64,000 bases of DNA, taken from positions 1,885,501 to 1,949,500 of the forward strand of contig NC_135371.1 in NCBI RefSeq assembly GCF_049243985.1, in the 5' to 3' direction. A program made the position numbers and the translations under genes. Within the stretch, counting starts at the first letter, position 1; every line of letters begins with the position of its first letter. The notes below the pieces were generated by a model, which saw nothing but the letters and a program-made list of their open reading frames with translations, did not search any database and was not told where the DNA came from. The DNA is from Paroedura picta (lineage: Eukaryota > Chordata > Lepidosauria > Squamata > Gekkonidae). Shown piece by piece: positions 42,885 to 63,057 of this stretch.

Positions 42885-44278
42885 CTATATGGTTTCTTCC
42901 TTGTGAATCCTTTGATGAGAAGCAAGGCTTCCACTCTGAGTGAAGCTTTTCCCACAAGCCAAACATTTATATGGCTTCTCCCCTGTGTGAATTCTTTGAT
43001 GGACTTTAAGTTGTCCTCCCCGACTGAAGCATTTTCTACACTCCAGGCATTCATATGGTCTTTCTCCTGTGTGAATTCTTTGATGGACTTTAAGTTGTCC
43101 TCTCCCACTGAAGCATTTTCTACACTCCAGGCATTCATATGGTCTTTCTCCTGTGTGAATTCTTTGATGGACAGTAAGAGTTTCTCTCCCGCTGAAGCAT
43201 TTTCCACACTCCGGGCATTCATATGGCATCTCCCCTGTGTGAATTCTTTGATGGATAGTGAGAACTCCCTTCTGAATGAAACTTTTCCCACACTCAAGAC
43301 ATTTATATGGTCTTTCTCCTGTGTGAATTCTTTGATGGGCAGTGAGAACTCCCTTCTGAATGAAACTTTTCCCACACTCAAGGCATTTATATGGTCTTTC
43401 TCCTGTGTGAATTCTTTGATGGACTTTAAGTTGTCCTCTCCCACTGAAGCATTTTCCACACTCTGGGCATTCATATGGTCTTTCTCCTGTGTGAATTCTT
43501 TGATGGGCAGTGAGAACTCCCTTCTGAATGAAACTTTTCCCACACTCCAGGCATTCATATGGTCTTTCTCCTGTGTGAATTTTTTGATGGACTTTAAGTT
43601 GTCCTCTCCCACTGAAGCATTTTCCACACTCTGGGCATTCATATGGTCTTTCTCCTGTGTGAATTTTTTGATGGACTTTAAGTTGTCCTTTCCCACTGAA
43701 GCATTTTCCACACTCCGGGCATTCATATGGTCTTTCTCCTGTGTGAATTTTTTGATGGACTTTAAGTTGTCGTCTCCAACTGAAGCATTTTCCACACTCC
43801 AGGCATTCATATGGTCTTTCTCCTGTGTGAATTTTTTGATGGACTTTAAGTTGTCCTCTCCCACTGAAGCATTTTCCACACTCCAGGCATTCATATGGTC
43901 TTTCTCCTGTGTGAATTTTATGATGGACTTTAAGTTGTCCTCTCCCACTGAAGCATTTTTCACACTCCGGGCATTCATATGGTCTTTCTCCTGTGTGAAT
44001 TTTTTGATGGACTTTAAGTTGTCCTCTCCAACTGAAGCATTTTCCACACTCCGGGCATTTATATGGTTTCTCCCCTGTGTGAATTCTCTGATGGGAAGTA
44101 AGAATTCCCCTCTGAATGAAACTTTTCCCACATTCCAGGCATTTATATAGTTTTTCTCCTGTGTGAATTCTTCGATGGGCAGTAAGATATTTCCTTCCAG
44201 TGAAACTTTTCCCACACTCCAGGCATTTATATGGTCTTTCTCCTGTGTGAATTCTTTGATGGACAGTAAGAGTTCCTC
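42885..44278 (-). pseudogene. Zinc-finger pseudogene 4, C-terminal piece (fingers 10b-26)
   Basis: It matches gene 2 from the second half of finger 10 to the end: 16 whole fingers, including the QLKVHQK block, then the HKEETI stop. The frame is still open, so decay is recent. Small changes include finger 12 helix position 3 (Asp in gene 2, Ile here) and finger 14 (CGKCF in gene 2, CEKCF here). It is separated from the upstream half by the BovB insertion and has no KRAB exon. Confidence 0.9.
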
Positions 44279-49100
<4,822 letters not shown>

Positions 49101-52100
49101 GCCCAATGGCACTTACCCTGAAGGGTACTTCTCCCTGGGTTCTAGGACTCCCTCCTTGATGGGTGGTTCTCACCGCTGGTGCTAGGGAGGCAGGCCTTAA
49201 ATTTACTTCCTCTCCCTGTCTCCCTGGTAGATCCGCCCTCATCTTCAGTTGTGATCCTTCCAAAGCTCAGAGAAACAATACTCCAAACTACCGTAACCAT
49301 AACTCTCTGTAATAATTTTTCTTTTTCTTTTTTTTTTATAATAAGAACATGAAATAGTGGAAGAGGAAGCAGAACAAACAGTTCCGAACAACTAAATTCC
49401 AGTATTCCCCCTTTTCCTGTCCCATAATGACTATAACAGGACTACATTTCAGACGACGCCCAGGTAGGGCTGGATGGAGTCCTAGAACCCAGGGAGAAGT
49501 ACCCTTCACGGTAAGTGCCAATAGGCCTTCTCCCCTGGTTCGAGGACTCCATCCTTGATGGGATATGCAAGAGCTTCCTTTGTCCCGGGCGGGATTGTGT
49601 CGCCTGAATCTAAGCCTTGCAAAAGAACACTTCTGCCAAAGGCTGCCTCCGCTGCGCTGTAACCACTAAGCTTATAGTGCCTAATAAAGGTGGAAACGGA
49701 AGACCAGGTAGCCGCTTGCAGATCTGTTCTACAGAGGCAGAATTTATCATGGCAGCATTTGTTGCCGCCCCCCTAACTGAATGCGCTGTAATGCCAGAGG
49801 GCACAGGCCTACCCAATGAACTGTATGCTTCAGCAATACAATCCCTGAGACACTTTCCGATAGCCACAGCAGACATCCTTTCTCCTTTATTAGGCGGAGA
49901 AATGCTTATGGACATTGACTCTGATCTCCTAAATGGCTCCGTACGTATAAGGAATGCCTTGAGGGCCCTTCGTACATCTCATCTATGCCACAAAACTTCT
50001 TTAGGATGTTTAGGGTCAGGAAAGAATGTAGGCAAATTGATTTCCCGCATCCTGTGGAATCTAGATTCCACCTTGGGCCTAAATATAGGATCTGTCCACA
50101 AAACCACCTTATCTTTGTGGAACCCACAAAGATCTTTCCTAATGGATAAAGCTCCTAATTCTGAAATTCGTCTAGCAGACGTTACTGCAACTAAGAAAAT
50201 AACCTTGAGTCGCAAATGTCTCAATGAAATATCCTGTAAAGGTTCAAAAGGTTGTCTCAGCAACGCTGATAGTACCACACTCAGGCTCCCAGTTGGGAAA
50301 CGATGCACGGCTGGGGGAGAAACTACCGTGGCTCCCCTCAGAAACCTCGTAACGTGAGGATGCTTGGCTAAGGGAAACCCTTGAACCTTCGGAATAACTG
50401 TCGCCAAGGCTGCCCCCTGTCTACGTAATGTGGATGCTTTCAAACCCTGATCCAATCCTTCTTGTACAAATTCCAGTACGACCCATAACCCAGGCTTTAA
50501 AGGGTCCTGTTTTTGTTTTGTCTGCACCACCTGACAAATACCTTCCAAGAATAATTATATATCCTAACAGTAGAAGGTTTTCTGGCCGCCAGTATGGTGC
50601 TAGTCACCTTTTCACTAAGGCTGCATTTTAGCAGAGCTGACCGTTCAGTCTCCGCGCGGTCAGCTGTAGCCAGCCTGGCTCGTAATGCCAGACTGGCCCC
50701 TGTGTCAAGAGATCTGGCATTACCGGTAATGACAGGTGTTTCCCCACCGCTAGATGCAGGATTGTTGCCAACCATGGTCTGCGTGGCCAATAAGGAGCCA
50801 CCAGGATTCCCTGTGCCCCTTGCTGTCTGACCTTTCTGAGCACCTTGGGAATGACTGGGACTGGAGGAAATGCATATAACAGACCCTGCGGCCACTGAGC
50901 CGTCAGGGCATCTATCTGTTCTGCTCTGCGTTGAGCAAACCTGGTGAAAAACCGAGGTAAGAGCGCCTTCTCCTGACTGGCCAATAGATCTACCACTGGA
51001 TTGCCAAGGTGATCCACAATCATTTTGAATACACCCCGATTCAAGGACCATTCTGCTTCGGAAATCTCCTGTCTACGGAGCCAGTCGGCCTGTACATTCA
51101 GGATCCCTTTGAGTCTTCTTTGCCCATTGTAAAATCAGTGACGCTTCCTTGTGAAGTGAGGGAGATTTCGTCCCCCCTTGCTTGTTTAAATAAGCCTTGG
51201 CTGCAACATTGTCCGTTCTTACCAGGACATGCTTTTGCTGTAATTTGATTTGGAAGTGTACCAAGGCCAGTCGAATTGCTCTGATTTCCAATAGGTTTAT
51301 TGGAAACTCCCTCTCTTGTGCTGACCATTTCCCTTGAACATGCCAAGTCTCCAGAGTGGCTCCCCACCCTGACAGACTGGCATCTGTGAGTAGGACTAAT
51401 TCTTGTTCACGAAAAAGTGTCCCTGACCAAGATTCACCGGCTTCAGCCACCACAAGAGGCTGCTCCTTACGGCAGGAGTTAACCTGACTCTGATGTTTGA
51501 CTTGGCTGTTATTTTCTCCTGAAATGGCCTTAGAAGGGACTGTAAAGGACGCAGGTGGAAATGCCCCCATTGTAATGCTTCCGTGTTTGCTACCAGAACT
51601 CCCATGAGTTTTGCCAGTGTCATAAGTGAAGTTGATTTTTCCCGTATCACAGCCCCCACCAGATCTCTGGTCTTTTTGATCCAATTTGATCCAAAAACCA
51701 ATTTTACTTTTTTCCTGTTCAACAAAACTCCCAGATGCTCCAAAGCACTGGGTAGGAACCATGGAACTCTTTTTCCAGATTGACTAGAAATCCGAATTCC
51801 TTCAGAGTGGTAATCACTCTCTCTGTGTGTGATGTTGATTCCTGAGCTGATGACGCTCGGATCAAGAGGTCGTCCGAAAATGACGTATTAACACGCCTGA
51901 CTGGCGTAATGCCACAAATGGAATTGGACGCCAATCCCCGTTTGATTTTGGCACTGTAAACAGAATTGAGTATACTCCTTTTCTCTGTTCCTCTGCAGGA
52001 ACTATTTCTATTGCTCTTATGTTTAGTAGATGTTGGACTGCTTTTAGCAGAGCATCTCTCTTGAGCCGATTTGCGCTTAATGGGGACACCAGAAACCTGT

Positions 52101-54408
52101 TGGGGTGAATTGCAAAAAATTCTATTTTGTAACCAACCTGAACTATCTCTGCAGCCCATTAGACGGACTGCGCTTCAACCATCTGTAAGGGAACAATGAC
52201 AAACGACCCCCTACCGGAATCTCCCCGTCCTCTAGGGAGTCATGCTTTATTCTGGGAGGAGTCCCTGTCCGGCTTCTCCTGTCTGTTGAAGCCTTGTCTG
52301 CTATATCGGGAGTAACGTCCCCTACGAAGGGAATATCGACTATTCCCCCAGGATCCTCTCCTGTTCTCCCGAAATCTTGGTAGGTGTTCTGTGATCTGAA
52401 AGAAAAGCCTTGAAACTTTCTATCATTACCACGTCTAACAAACTTTGGCATCATTTGCTTTTTATCTCGGGTTTCGATCAAAATTCTATTCAATGCATCC
52501 CCGAACAATTTATCTCCCTGAAAGGGGTAGGCAATAACAATGGAATTGGAATGATTGTCTGCAGGCCAGGCCCTCAGCCAAAGACCACGCCTAGCAGCTG
52601 CCAAGGACGCAAGTCCCCTGGCTGCAAAAATAACTGCATCCAAAGTAGCATCTGCTAAATAACAAACGGCCTTTAACAGTCGTGATACACCTTCAGTAGA
52701 CTTCTTGTCTGCTTCAGGAATTAATCTTACCAGCTTTCTAGTCCAGACTATCGAAGCCCTAGCCGTTATGGAAGCTGTGGACGAGGCTCTAATGGCCATA
52801 CTACAGCCTCATGTGCCTTTTTGAGAGAAAAATCTGCCTTTTTATCCATCTGGTCTCTAAGGTGACCCTCACCATCCTGAGAAACCAGACCCTGTGACTG
52901 CAAGGCTGGGACTGGTGCATCGACCAGAAATGTCTGTAAAAGTCTTCCACATAGTCTGAGAGTTTGTACATTTTTTAAAAAATAAATGCCGGAAATTGCT
53001 TGTTAGCCATAGGTTTTTGCCATTCTGCCTTAATCTTTTTTTTTTTTCCCCAAAAAACTCAGGCATAGGAAACACCTTTTGTACGACCTCCACAGGAGGG
53101 AAAAATTCTTCCTTACCTTTCACTCTAGGCTTCATATCTTTTTCTGGCGGTGCCTCAGCTGCCTCTGGCTGAATAAGGGCTAAAGCCACAATACATTTCT
53201 GTAATAAATCTTGAAAATCCTCCTGTTTAAAAAATCTCTGAGTTGACTCAGGGACCTGAATATCTTCCTCCATCGCCTGTGTCCCCTGTTCTTCATCCAT
53301 CAAAAACTCACCTTCTGGATCGCTCACAGACGATCCTGAGGACATAGGTAAATTATAGCATATTTTTCTAGCCGCCTTGGTGGGAACGGACTGAGGAACC
53401 TGCTCACAGGAGGATGCAGCATCCTAGGCGGCAAAGGTAAAGAAGGCACATTTAAAGCAGACCTCTGCTGATAAAACGAATTCATTTCGTTTCTTAACAT
53501 ACACTTCATAAAATTGAACATTTCTGAGGACATGCCAGCAGGCAGCCCTTCACTCACATTTGCAGGTCTGTCTCCAGAAGAAGTGCCCGGCTGTGGGTGT
53601 CCCAGAGAGCCAACAGAGGTTTGGGATTCACCTGGTATGAGAGAGCTCGTGCTGTCATTTTGGCACTCAGCCACTAGGGGGACTCCTTCCCCCAGGTGCA
53701 ACTCAGAGCTCCGCACATGGCTGCCCTGGAGGCCAAGGCTCCCTGCAGAGCTAATCATGATGCAGTCAGAATTGGAGCTTGTTTGTTCATGCAGAACGCC
53801 TCTGCTAGCCCCGTCACACTTCTCTCCACGCAGCCTTTTGGCTGATTTGCAAGTAGCCTTCCTAGGCTTCTCGGGCTGCCACGGTCAGTAAGGTTCCCGA
53901 TGGAACGCAATCTGCCGGGCCCGTAGCTCCACCGGCAGCTCCATGCGTGCCTGGGAGACCAGACTCCAACAAATAGTCACCTTGAAAAACACTTGTTGCC
54001 ATTCTGAACAGTAAGTACATTTCCTATCAATCTAACTTTAAACTCTAACCTGGCAACATTAACTATTAATTAACTTTGCTTATAACTAAATAATCTTAAT
54101 AAACTATGAACTACCCCCCCCATTTTCCCCCCCTGGAGAATGAACTGGCAGGGAAAGATACAGAGGGAAGAAGAAGTAGAAGGATTTTAGTATAGAAATT
54201 CCAACTAACAGTCTTAATCTAGCTTCTATAAAAAAAAGGTGAAGAGCTAATGCTCACACAACCGCACTCCCTGCAGGCAGGAGAAAAACTGAAGATGAGG
54301 GCGGTTCTACCAAGGAGACAGGCAGAGGAAGTAAATTTAAGGCCTGCCTCCCTAGCACCAGCGGTGAGAACCACCCATCAAGGATGGAGTCCTAGAACCA
54401 GGGGAGAA
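49101..54408 (-). mobile_element. DIRS-like tyrosine-recombinase retroelement fossil, copy C
   Basis: The element is about 5.3 kb, at the same site and with the same parts as copy B: inverted terminal repeats (about 49101-49260 and 54287-54408), an internal complementary region (about 49463-49561), then recombinase, RNase H/reverse transcriptase and gag-like regions from left to right in the window. It is broken in several places. The flanks match those of copy B, so it arose by segmental duplication rather than a new insertion. Confidence 0.85.
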
Positions 54409-54458
54409 TGGGAAGACCCTCGCCCAGGTTATGGCCACGTGACCCGTTAGCAATTAGG

Positions 54459-54609
54459 CAGCCTGACCTGGATAGCCCAAGGCAAGCTCAGTCTCGGAAG
54501 CTGAGCTGGGCTGACCCTGACTAATATTTGGATGGGAGACCTTCAAGGAACACCAGGGTCATGATGCAGAAGCACGCTGCGACAAATCGCCTCTGAACAT
54601 CCCTTGCCT
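54459..54609 (+). repeat. 5S rRNA-derived SINE (unit 5)
   Basis: Counterpart of 12624-12776. Confidence 0.85.
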
Positions 54610-55397
54610 AGCTGCCAGAGACTCCTAGGATCTCTCGGCCAAACTGCACACAATACCGAACCACAAATCAACACAGAGCAATTGGGCATCCAATTTCAGG
54701 GTCTGTGTCCTTCACCACATGTTCTTGCTCCACTTGCAATGCAGGCAGATTCCTATTGGAGCAGTGGGAGAAACTCTTGGGGAGGCTCTTACAGTTCAAT
54801 GAAACGCGACCAGCTCTAGGCGTTCAAAGAGTTAATTCTTTATTAGGCAAGAATTTGACAGGGATACACAGATGCCAACTGATCCTAGAATATTTTTTGG
54901 AGGGGGGAGGGTAAGCAATAAAGGCAGATCTGAACCTTTCACAAGCTTAGCTAACAAACATGGAAGTTGAAAGCTGATCAGGTGTTCATTGGCCGAATGG
55001 AAAAATTGTAAGCCCCACAAGAGCACGGAGAGGTCTCGCCCAAAAGGTTCCCTAGCGGAAGCTGACAGCAGGAGCCTCACTTGGTGCTCTGCGTGACGCT
55101 TTTTGAAGAGAACGCAGCAGGGAGAGAGAGAAATATTTCTGTCTTTAACCCAAGATTGTCGTCAAGATCAAACAATTGGTCACCAAAGCGGTGGGCAAGA
55201 AAAGCAAACCGGTGTACCCCAAATATACATCTTGAGAGCACCCACTGATTCCTCAAAGCAGAGGGGGAAAACTAAACTTGACCCTTCAAGATGAAAGGAG
55301 CGTCAAAACTGCACTTTCTCCTGCTACAAAGATGAAGAGTCAGGAGCTCAAAAACTGTCCTGCACTTTTGCTGAATGATACAAAAGTTACGAAACAA
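54610..55397. other. 3' flanking region of unit 5
   Basis: No gene is recognised. A possible minus-strand poly(A) signal is at 54839-54844. The poly(A) retroelement site is empty, as in units 2 and 4. Confidence 0.45.
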
Positions 55398-55560
55398 TCT
55401 AAGAATACCCTGAATCAGCATGGCAATCGTCAAGCAAAGGTTGGATACACACTTTTCTTGGATGCTTTAGGATGCTCTGGGCTGATCCTGCGTTGAGCAG
55501 GGGGTTGGGCTAGATGGCCTGCATGGCCCCTTCCAACTCTAGGATTCTGTGATTCTGTGA
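55398..55560 (+). repeat. CR1 LINE 3' end (unit 5)
   Basis: Counterpart of 13567-13731. Confidence 0.85.
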
Positions 55561-55713
55561 ACATAAATATCTATGATTCAAGTCACATATAGGTGACCCT
55601 TTTGTCTGGGAAAATGTCTCCGTGTGGCAGTATTCTAAAGCCCAGAAGTTTCTCCTTGTGCTTCCTTTTAGAAAGGTCGTAATTGCAATATTTGGACTCT
55701 GGCATGCCTCCCT

Positions 55714-55918
55714 GGAGAAGAGCCTAATGCTGGGAGCGATTGAGGGCAAAAGAAGAAGGGGACGACAGAGAATGAGGTGGTTGGATGGAGTCACTGAAGC
55801 AGTAGGTGCAAAATTAAATGGACTCCGGGGAATGGTAGAGGACAGGAAGGCCTGGAGGATCATTGTCCATGGTGTCGCAAAGGGTCGGACATGACTTCGC
55901 ACATAACAACAATAACAA
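55714..55918 (+). mobile_element. 5'-truncated BovB LINE (205 bp), unit 5
   Basis: It matches the last 205 bp of the full BovB (from GGAGAAGAGCCTAATGCTGG, equivalent to about 47318) and ends in CACATAACAACAATAACAA. It is flanked by an 11-bp duplication CATGCCTCCCT (55703-55713 and 55919-55929). It is absent from the other units, so it is a separate, unit-5-specific insertion. Confidence 0.93.
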
Positions 55919-56038
55919 CATGCCTCCCTCCGATGGCTCCCTCCAACCCCCCTGTAATCTTACAGGCTTCCTGCAATAGCGGTCCTGCCCCGTGTGTTCC
56001 AATGAGGCAAAGAAGACCACTCTTTCACTGTCCTGCGC

Positions 56039-56397
56039 TTATCTGGGGAACTCTGGATTCTCTTGCTCTTTCACCCAGTGCTCTTTTAAATGTTCTTCCA
56101 TCTCCCAATGAAGCATTCGTCCTACAAGCTCTCTTGGCTTTCTCCTCACACGGCTTCCAGTGTGAATTCTTTAATGGGATGCAAGCTTTCCACTAGGAGA
56201 AAAGCTTTCCCCCCCCAATACTCCAGGCATTGATACAGTTTCTGTCCTATGCCCATTTTAGACGGGAAGTAGGAATCCCCCTCTGGATGAAGCTTTCCCC
56301 ATATACCAAGAATTTACATGTTTGTTTTTCTGTGAGAAATATTTTAGGGGAAGAAAGATTTCTCTGCTGAATGGAACTTTCCCCACACTCCAAGCAT
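56039..56397 (-). pseudogene. Relic of the ancestral zinc-finger C-terminus (unit 5)
   Basis: Counterpart of 3873-4230. The CTTACCTGG at its far end reads CTTATCTGG here. Confidence 0.55.
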
Positions 56398-58352
56398 CTA
56401 TATGGTTTCTTCCTTGTGAATCCTCTGATGAGAAGCAAGGCTTCCACTCTGAGTGAAGCTTTTCCCACAAGCCAAACATTTATATGGTTTCTCCCCTGTG
56501 TGAATTCTCCTATGAGCAGTAAGAGATCCGATCTCATTGAAGCATTTTCCACACTCCGGGCATTTATATGGTTTCTCCCCTGTGTGAATTCTCTGATGGG
56601 AAGTAAGATGTCCCCTCTGAACGAAACTTTTCCCACACTCCAGGCATTTATATGGTTTCTCCCCTGTGTGAATTCTCTGATGGGAAGTAAGATGTCCCCT
56701 CTGAACGAAACTTTTCCCACACTCCAGGCATTTATATAGTTTTTCTCCTGTGTGAATTCTTCGATGGGCAGTAAGATATTTCCTCCGAATGAAACTTTTC
56801 CCACACTCCAGGCATTTATATGGTTTTTCTCCTGTGTGAATTCTCTTATGAGCAGTAAGATCTCCTCTCCCACTGAAGCATTTTCCACACTCCGGGCATT
56901 CATATGGCATCTCCCCTGTGTGAGTTCTTTGATGGATAGTGAGAACTCCCTTCTGAATGAAACTTTTCCCACACTCCAGGCATTTATATGGTTTTTCTCC
57001 TGTGTGAATTCTTTGATGGACAGTAAGAGTTCCTCTCCCGCTGAAGCATTTTCCACACTCCGGGCATTCATATGGCATCTCCCCTGTGTGAATTCTTTGA
57101 TGGACAGTGAGAGCTCCCCTCTGAATGAAACTTTTCCCACACTCCAGGCATTTATATGGTCTTTCTCCTGTGTGAATTCTTTGATGGACAGTAATATGTC
57201 CTCTCCCACTGAAGCATTTTCCACACTCCGGGCATTCATATGGCATCTCCCCTGTGTGAATTCTTTGATGGATAGTGAGAACTCCCTTCTGAATGAAAGT
57301 TTTCCCACACTCCAGGCATTTATATGGTCTTTCTCCTGTGTGAATTCTTTGATGGACAGTAAGAGTTCCTCTCCCGCTGAAGCATTTTCCACACTCCGGG
57401 CATTTATATGGTCTTTCTCCTGTGTGAATTCTTTGATGGACAGTAAGAGTTCCTCTCCCGCTGAAGCATTTTCCACACTCCGGGCATTTATATGGTCTTT
57501 CTCCTGTGTGAATTCTTTGATGGACAGTAAGATTTGCTCTCTCACTGAAGCATTTTCCACACTCCGGGCATTTATATGGTCTTTCTCCTGTGTGAATTTT
57601 TTGATGGAATTTAAGTTGTCCTCTCCGACTGAAGCATTTTCTACACTCCAGGCATTCATATGGTTTTTCTCCTGTGTGAATTCTTCGATGGGCAGTAAGA
57701 GCTCCCCTCTCAGTGAAGCATTTTCCACACTCCGGGCATTTATGTTTCTTCTCCCCTATGTGAATTATTTGATGGGCAGTGTGAGCTCCCCTCTGAATGA
57801 AACTTTTCCCACACTCCAGGCATTTATATGGTCTTTCTCCTGTGTGAATTCTTCGATGGGCAGTAAGATATTTCCTTCGAATGAAACTTTTCCCACACTC
57901 CAGGCATTTATATGGTTTTTCTCCCGTGTGAACTCTTTGATGGACTTTAAGTTGTCCTCTCCCGCTGAAGCATTTTCCACACTCCAGGCATTTATATGGT
58001 TTCTTTCCTATGTGGGTTCCTTGATCAGTAGTAATGTAATCCTTCTGCCCAGAAGCTTTTTCATGCTCCAAATATTCATATGCATTTTTTCTGTTGTTGG
58101 CCTTGCAATCAATACGATTGCCTGATTTTTCATGAGCTTGTTCTGTGCCAGTGGTGGCCTCATTCGTGTCACACCCTCTGTAGATGACCTGGAGTTGTGC
58201 AGCTTCTTGTGAGACAGGACCTTGTAGGAAACAGGAATTATTCCCGACTTGTTCTTCTCCCTCATCTTTCTTCAGTACATTAGAACATGCTGGGTTCTCC
58301 TTCACTTCTGGCTGCTCTGCTGTTTCATCTCCTGGCTCCCACACGCACCGCG
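56398..58352 (-). CDS. KRAB zinc-finger gene 5, terminal exon (19 C2H2 fingers)
   Basis: The same acceptor (CAG at 58353-58355) and HKEETI stop as the others; about 698 aa when joined to the start and KRAB exons. The linker is residues 48-166 and the 19 fingers of 28 aa are residues 167-698. Finger order broadly follows genes 1 and 3, with losses and with two recent single-finger doublings: fingers 7/8 (GRGTLTVHQ) and 16/17 ([10 protein letters not shown]) are identical neighbours. Finger 3 has His for the helix Leu (GAHTAH), and the linker after it is HIGEKK, so it may be weak. All other Cys2His2 ligands are kept. Expected to be a KRAB repressor. Confidence 0.9.
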
Positions 58353-61072
<2,720 letters not shown>

Positions 61073-61151
61073 TTAAAGGAGGAGCCACATTAGGAGGAGA
61101 AGGGAGAGGAGGAGGAGGAGGAGGAGGAGGAAGAGAGCGGGGTTTTCTTTA

Positions 61152-61373
61152 ATACCCTGCTTTTCATTATCCGAAGGAGGCCTAAAGCAGCTTAGAAACA
61201 CCATGACCTTCCACACCCTGTGGGGTGGGTGGGCCCCAGAGAGCTAAAGGAGCATCTTTGGTAGAACTGCAACTAGCCCAAGGTTACCCGGCTGGCTGCT
61301 TGTGGAGGAGTGGGGAATCACACCCGGTGCCCCAGATTAGCCTGCCGCCCTTCCACCACCACACCAGGCTGGC
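61152..61373 (-). repeat. tRNA-derived SINE (unit 5, intron 2)
   Basis: Counterpart of 19965-20186. Confidence 0.6.
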
Positions 61374-61667
61374 CCTCAAAAGCCAGAGAGGTTCACATGA
61401 AAAGGGACCCATCATTTTCTGTGGGGAAATCCGTGGTCGAGGATTGCTACAAAGCTGCACCACCCCCAGCCCCAGTTCCAGACGGGGGGTGGGTGGGACC
61501 CCTGCCCTTCCCTGCCCTGCCTCTCCACTGGTGGGGGAGGGGGGTTGACCTTGGGCAGGACCAGAACCCAGAGGAAGGGGCCCGATCCCCAGAGCCTTGC
61601 GACAGAGAAAGGACCTGTCCTTCCTTCCTTCCTTCCGCTGCCTCTCTTTCCCACGACACCCCCTTAC

Positions 61668-61682
61668 CTGAGTGGGCTGCAT
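61668..61682 (-). CDS. KRAB zinc-finger gene 5, start-codon exon (coding part)
   Basis: MQPTQ from the ATG at 61682-61680, then CAG|GTAAGG. The whole exon is probably 61668-61753. Confidence 0.85.
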
Positions 61683-61854
61683 GGCGGCTCCTGTCCCTTC
61701 ACCACCCAGAGGAGGTGGCCCAGGAGGCGTCGGAGGGGTCTTCCCACGGTGGCCTGGAGGGTGAGAACGAAGGAGGGCCGGAAGCCCCGTTTTCTTTGAC
61801 AGCCTCTTCAGCATCCCTCTCTTTCCAGATTTCGTTTGTTTATATTATTTATAG

Positions 61855-61990
61855 CAGGGGTAGTCAACCTGTGGTCCTCCAGATGTTCGTGGACTACAAT
61901 TCCCATGGGGCCCTGCCCGCAAATGCAGACAGGGGCTCATGGGAATTGTAGTCCACAAATATCTGGAGGACCGCAGTTTGACTACTCCTG
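61855..61990. mobile_element. hAT-type palindromic MITE (unit 5)
   Basis: Counterpart of 20662-20797, with ATTTATAG on the left and ACTTATAG on the right, the same right-hand variant as unit 2. Confidence 0.85.
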
Positions 61991-62021
61991 ACTTATAGTC
62001 TCCCTTCACCATTTGCAATGA

Positions 62022-62628
62022 CGAGAACATAAAAGCAGCCGTGCTGGATCCGGCCAGTGGCCCGAATCCGGTCCAACACGCTGTGTCACACAGTGGCCGA
62101 AACCCAGGAGCCCTCCCACTGTTGCCCCCCCCCCAAGCCCCAAGAAAGCAGAGCATCTCTGCCCCAGACGTAAGAACACAAGGGAGGCCCTGTTGGATCA
62201 GGCCAATGGCCCATCCAGTGAAAAGACACGGTGTCACATGGTGGCCGAAAGCAGGTGCCCTCAGGAGGTCCACCCGTGGACCCAGAACTTCAGAAGTCCA
62301 CCCCCCAGGCTCCCCCCCCCCAGGCCCCAAGAAGACAGAGTCTTCCATCTATACCTTTTGGCTCAGAGCTACTGACCAACCTTTGCTCTAAATGCTTGTC
62401 CAATCCGTGCCAGAGAGTGTCTATGACTTAAGCCAGGGGTAGTCAACCTGTGGTCCTCCAGATGTCCATGGACTACAATTCCCATAAGCCCCTGCCAGCT
62501 GACTTAAGCCACCATCGCTTTCTGCAGCAGTGAATTCCACGTGTTAATGACGAAGGGTGGGGGGTTCAGCTCAGTTTAGCTGGAAACCCCTCCCCCTAAA
62601 AAATGCCTTCCCAAATTCCCCAACACCA
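62022..62628 (-). repeat. CR1-like LINE fragment (unit 5)
   Basis: Counterpart of 9801-10400, with the small hAT-type element at 62434-62501. Confidence 0.6.
62434..62501. mobile_element. Small hAT-type MITE (unit 5)
   Basis: Counterpart of 10213-10280, flanked by ACTTAAGC on both sides. Confidence 0.7.
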
Positions 62629-62819
62629 TTACTTGAGGTACCTTGCATTACTGCAAGGCAGGTGGGGCTGAGAGAGCTCTGGAAGAACTGCTCTTTTGAG
62701 AACAGCTCTAACTGGTCCAAAGTCACCCACCCGGCTGCAGGCGGAGGCGGAGCGGGGAACCCTTTTGATGCTGAAAAATGGCTTCTCTTGTGAATTATGA
62801 CGTGAAGTTGCCTTAGTAC

Positions 62820-63038
62820 TAGGGTTGCCAGCTCTGGGTTGGGAAATACCTGGAGATTTCGGAGTGGGAGCCGGGAGTGGGCAAGATCTGGAGGGGGGGA
62901 AGGACCTCGGTGGAATGTCACGCCATGCAGTCCCCCCTCCCAAACAGCCCTTCTCTCCGGGGGAATTGAGCTCAGCCGCCTGGAGAGAAGCTAGAATTTG
63001 GGGGATCCCCCGGTCTCCCCTGGAGGCTGGCATCCCTA
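62820..63038. mobile_element. AGGGTTGCCA-type MITE (unit 5)
   Basis: Counterpart of 10598-10817. Confidence 0.7.
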
Positions 63039-63057
63039 TGGCGCACGAAACCGACTC

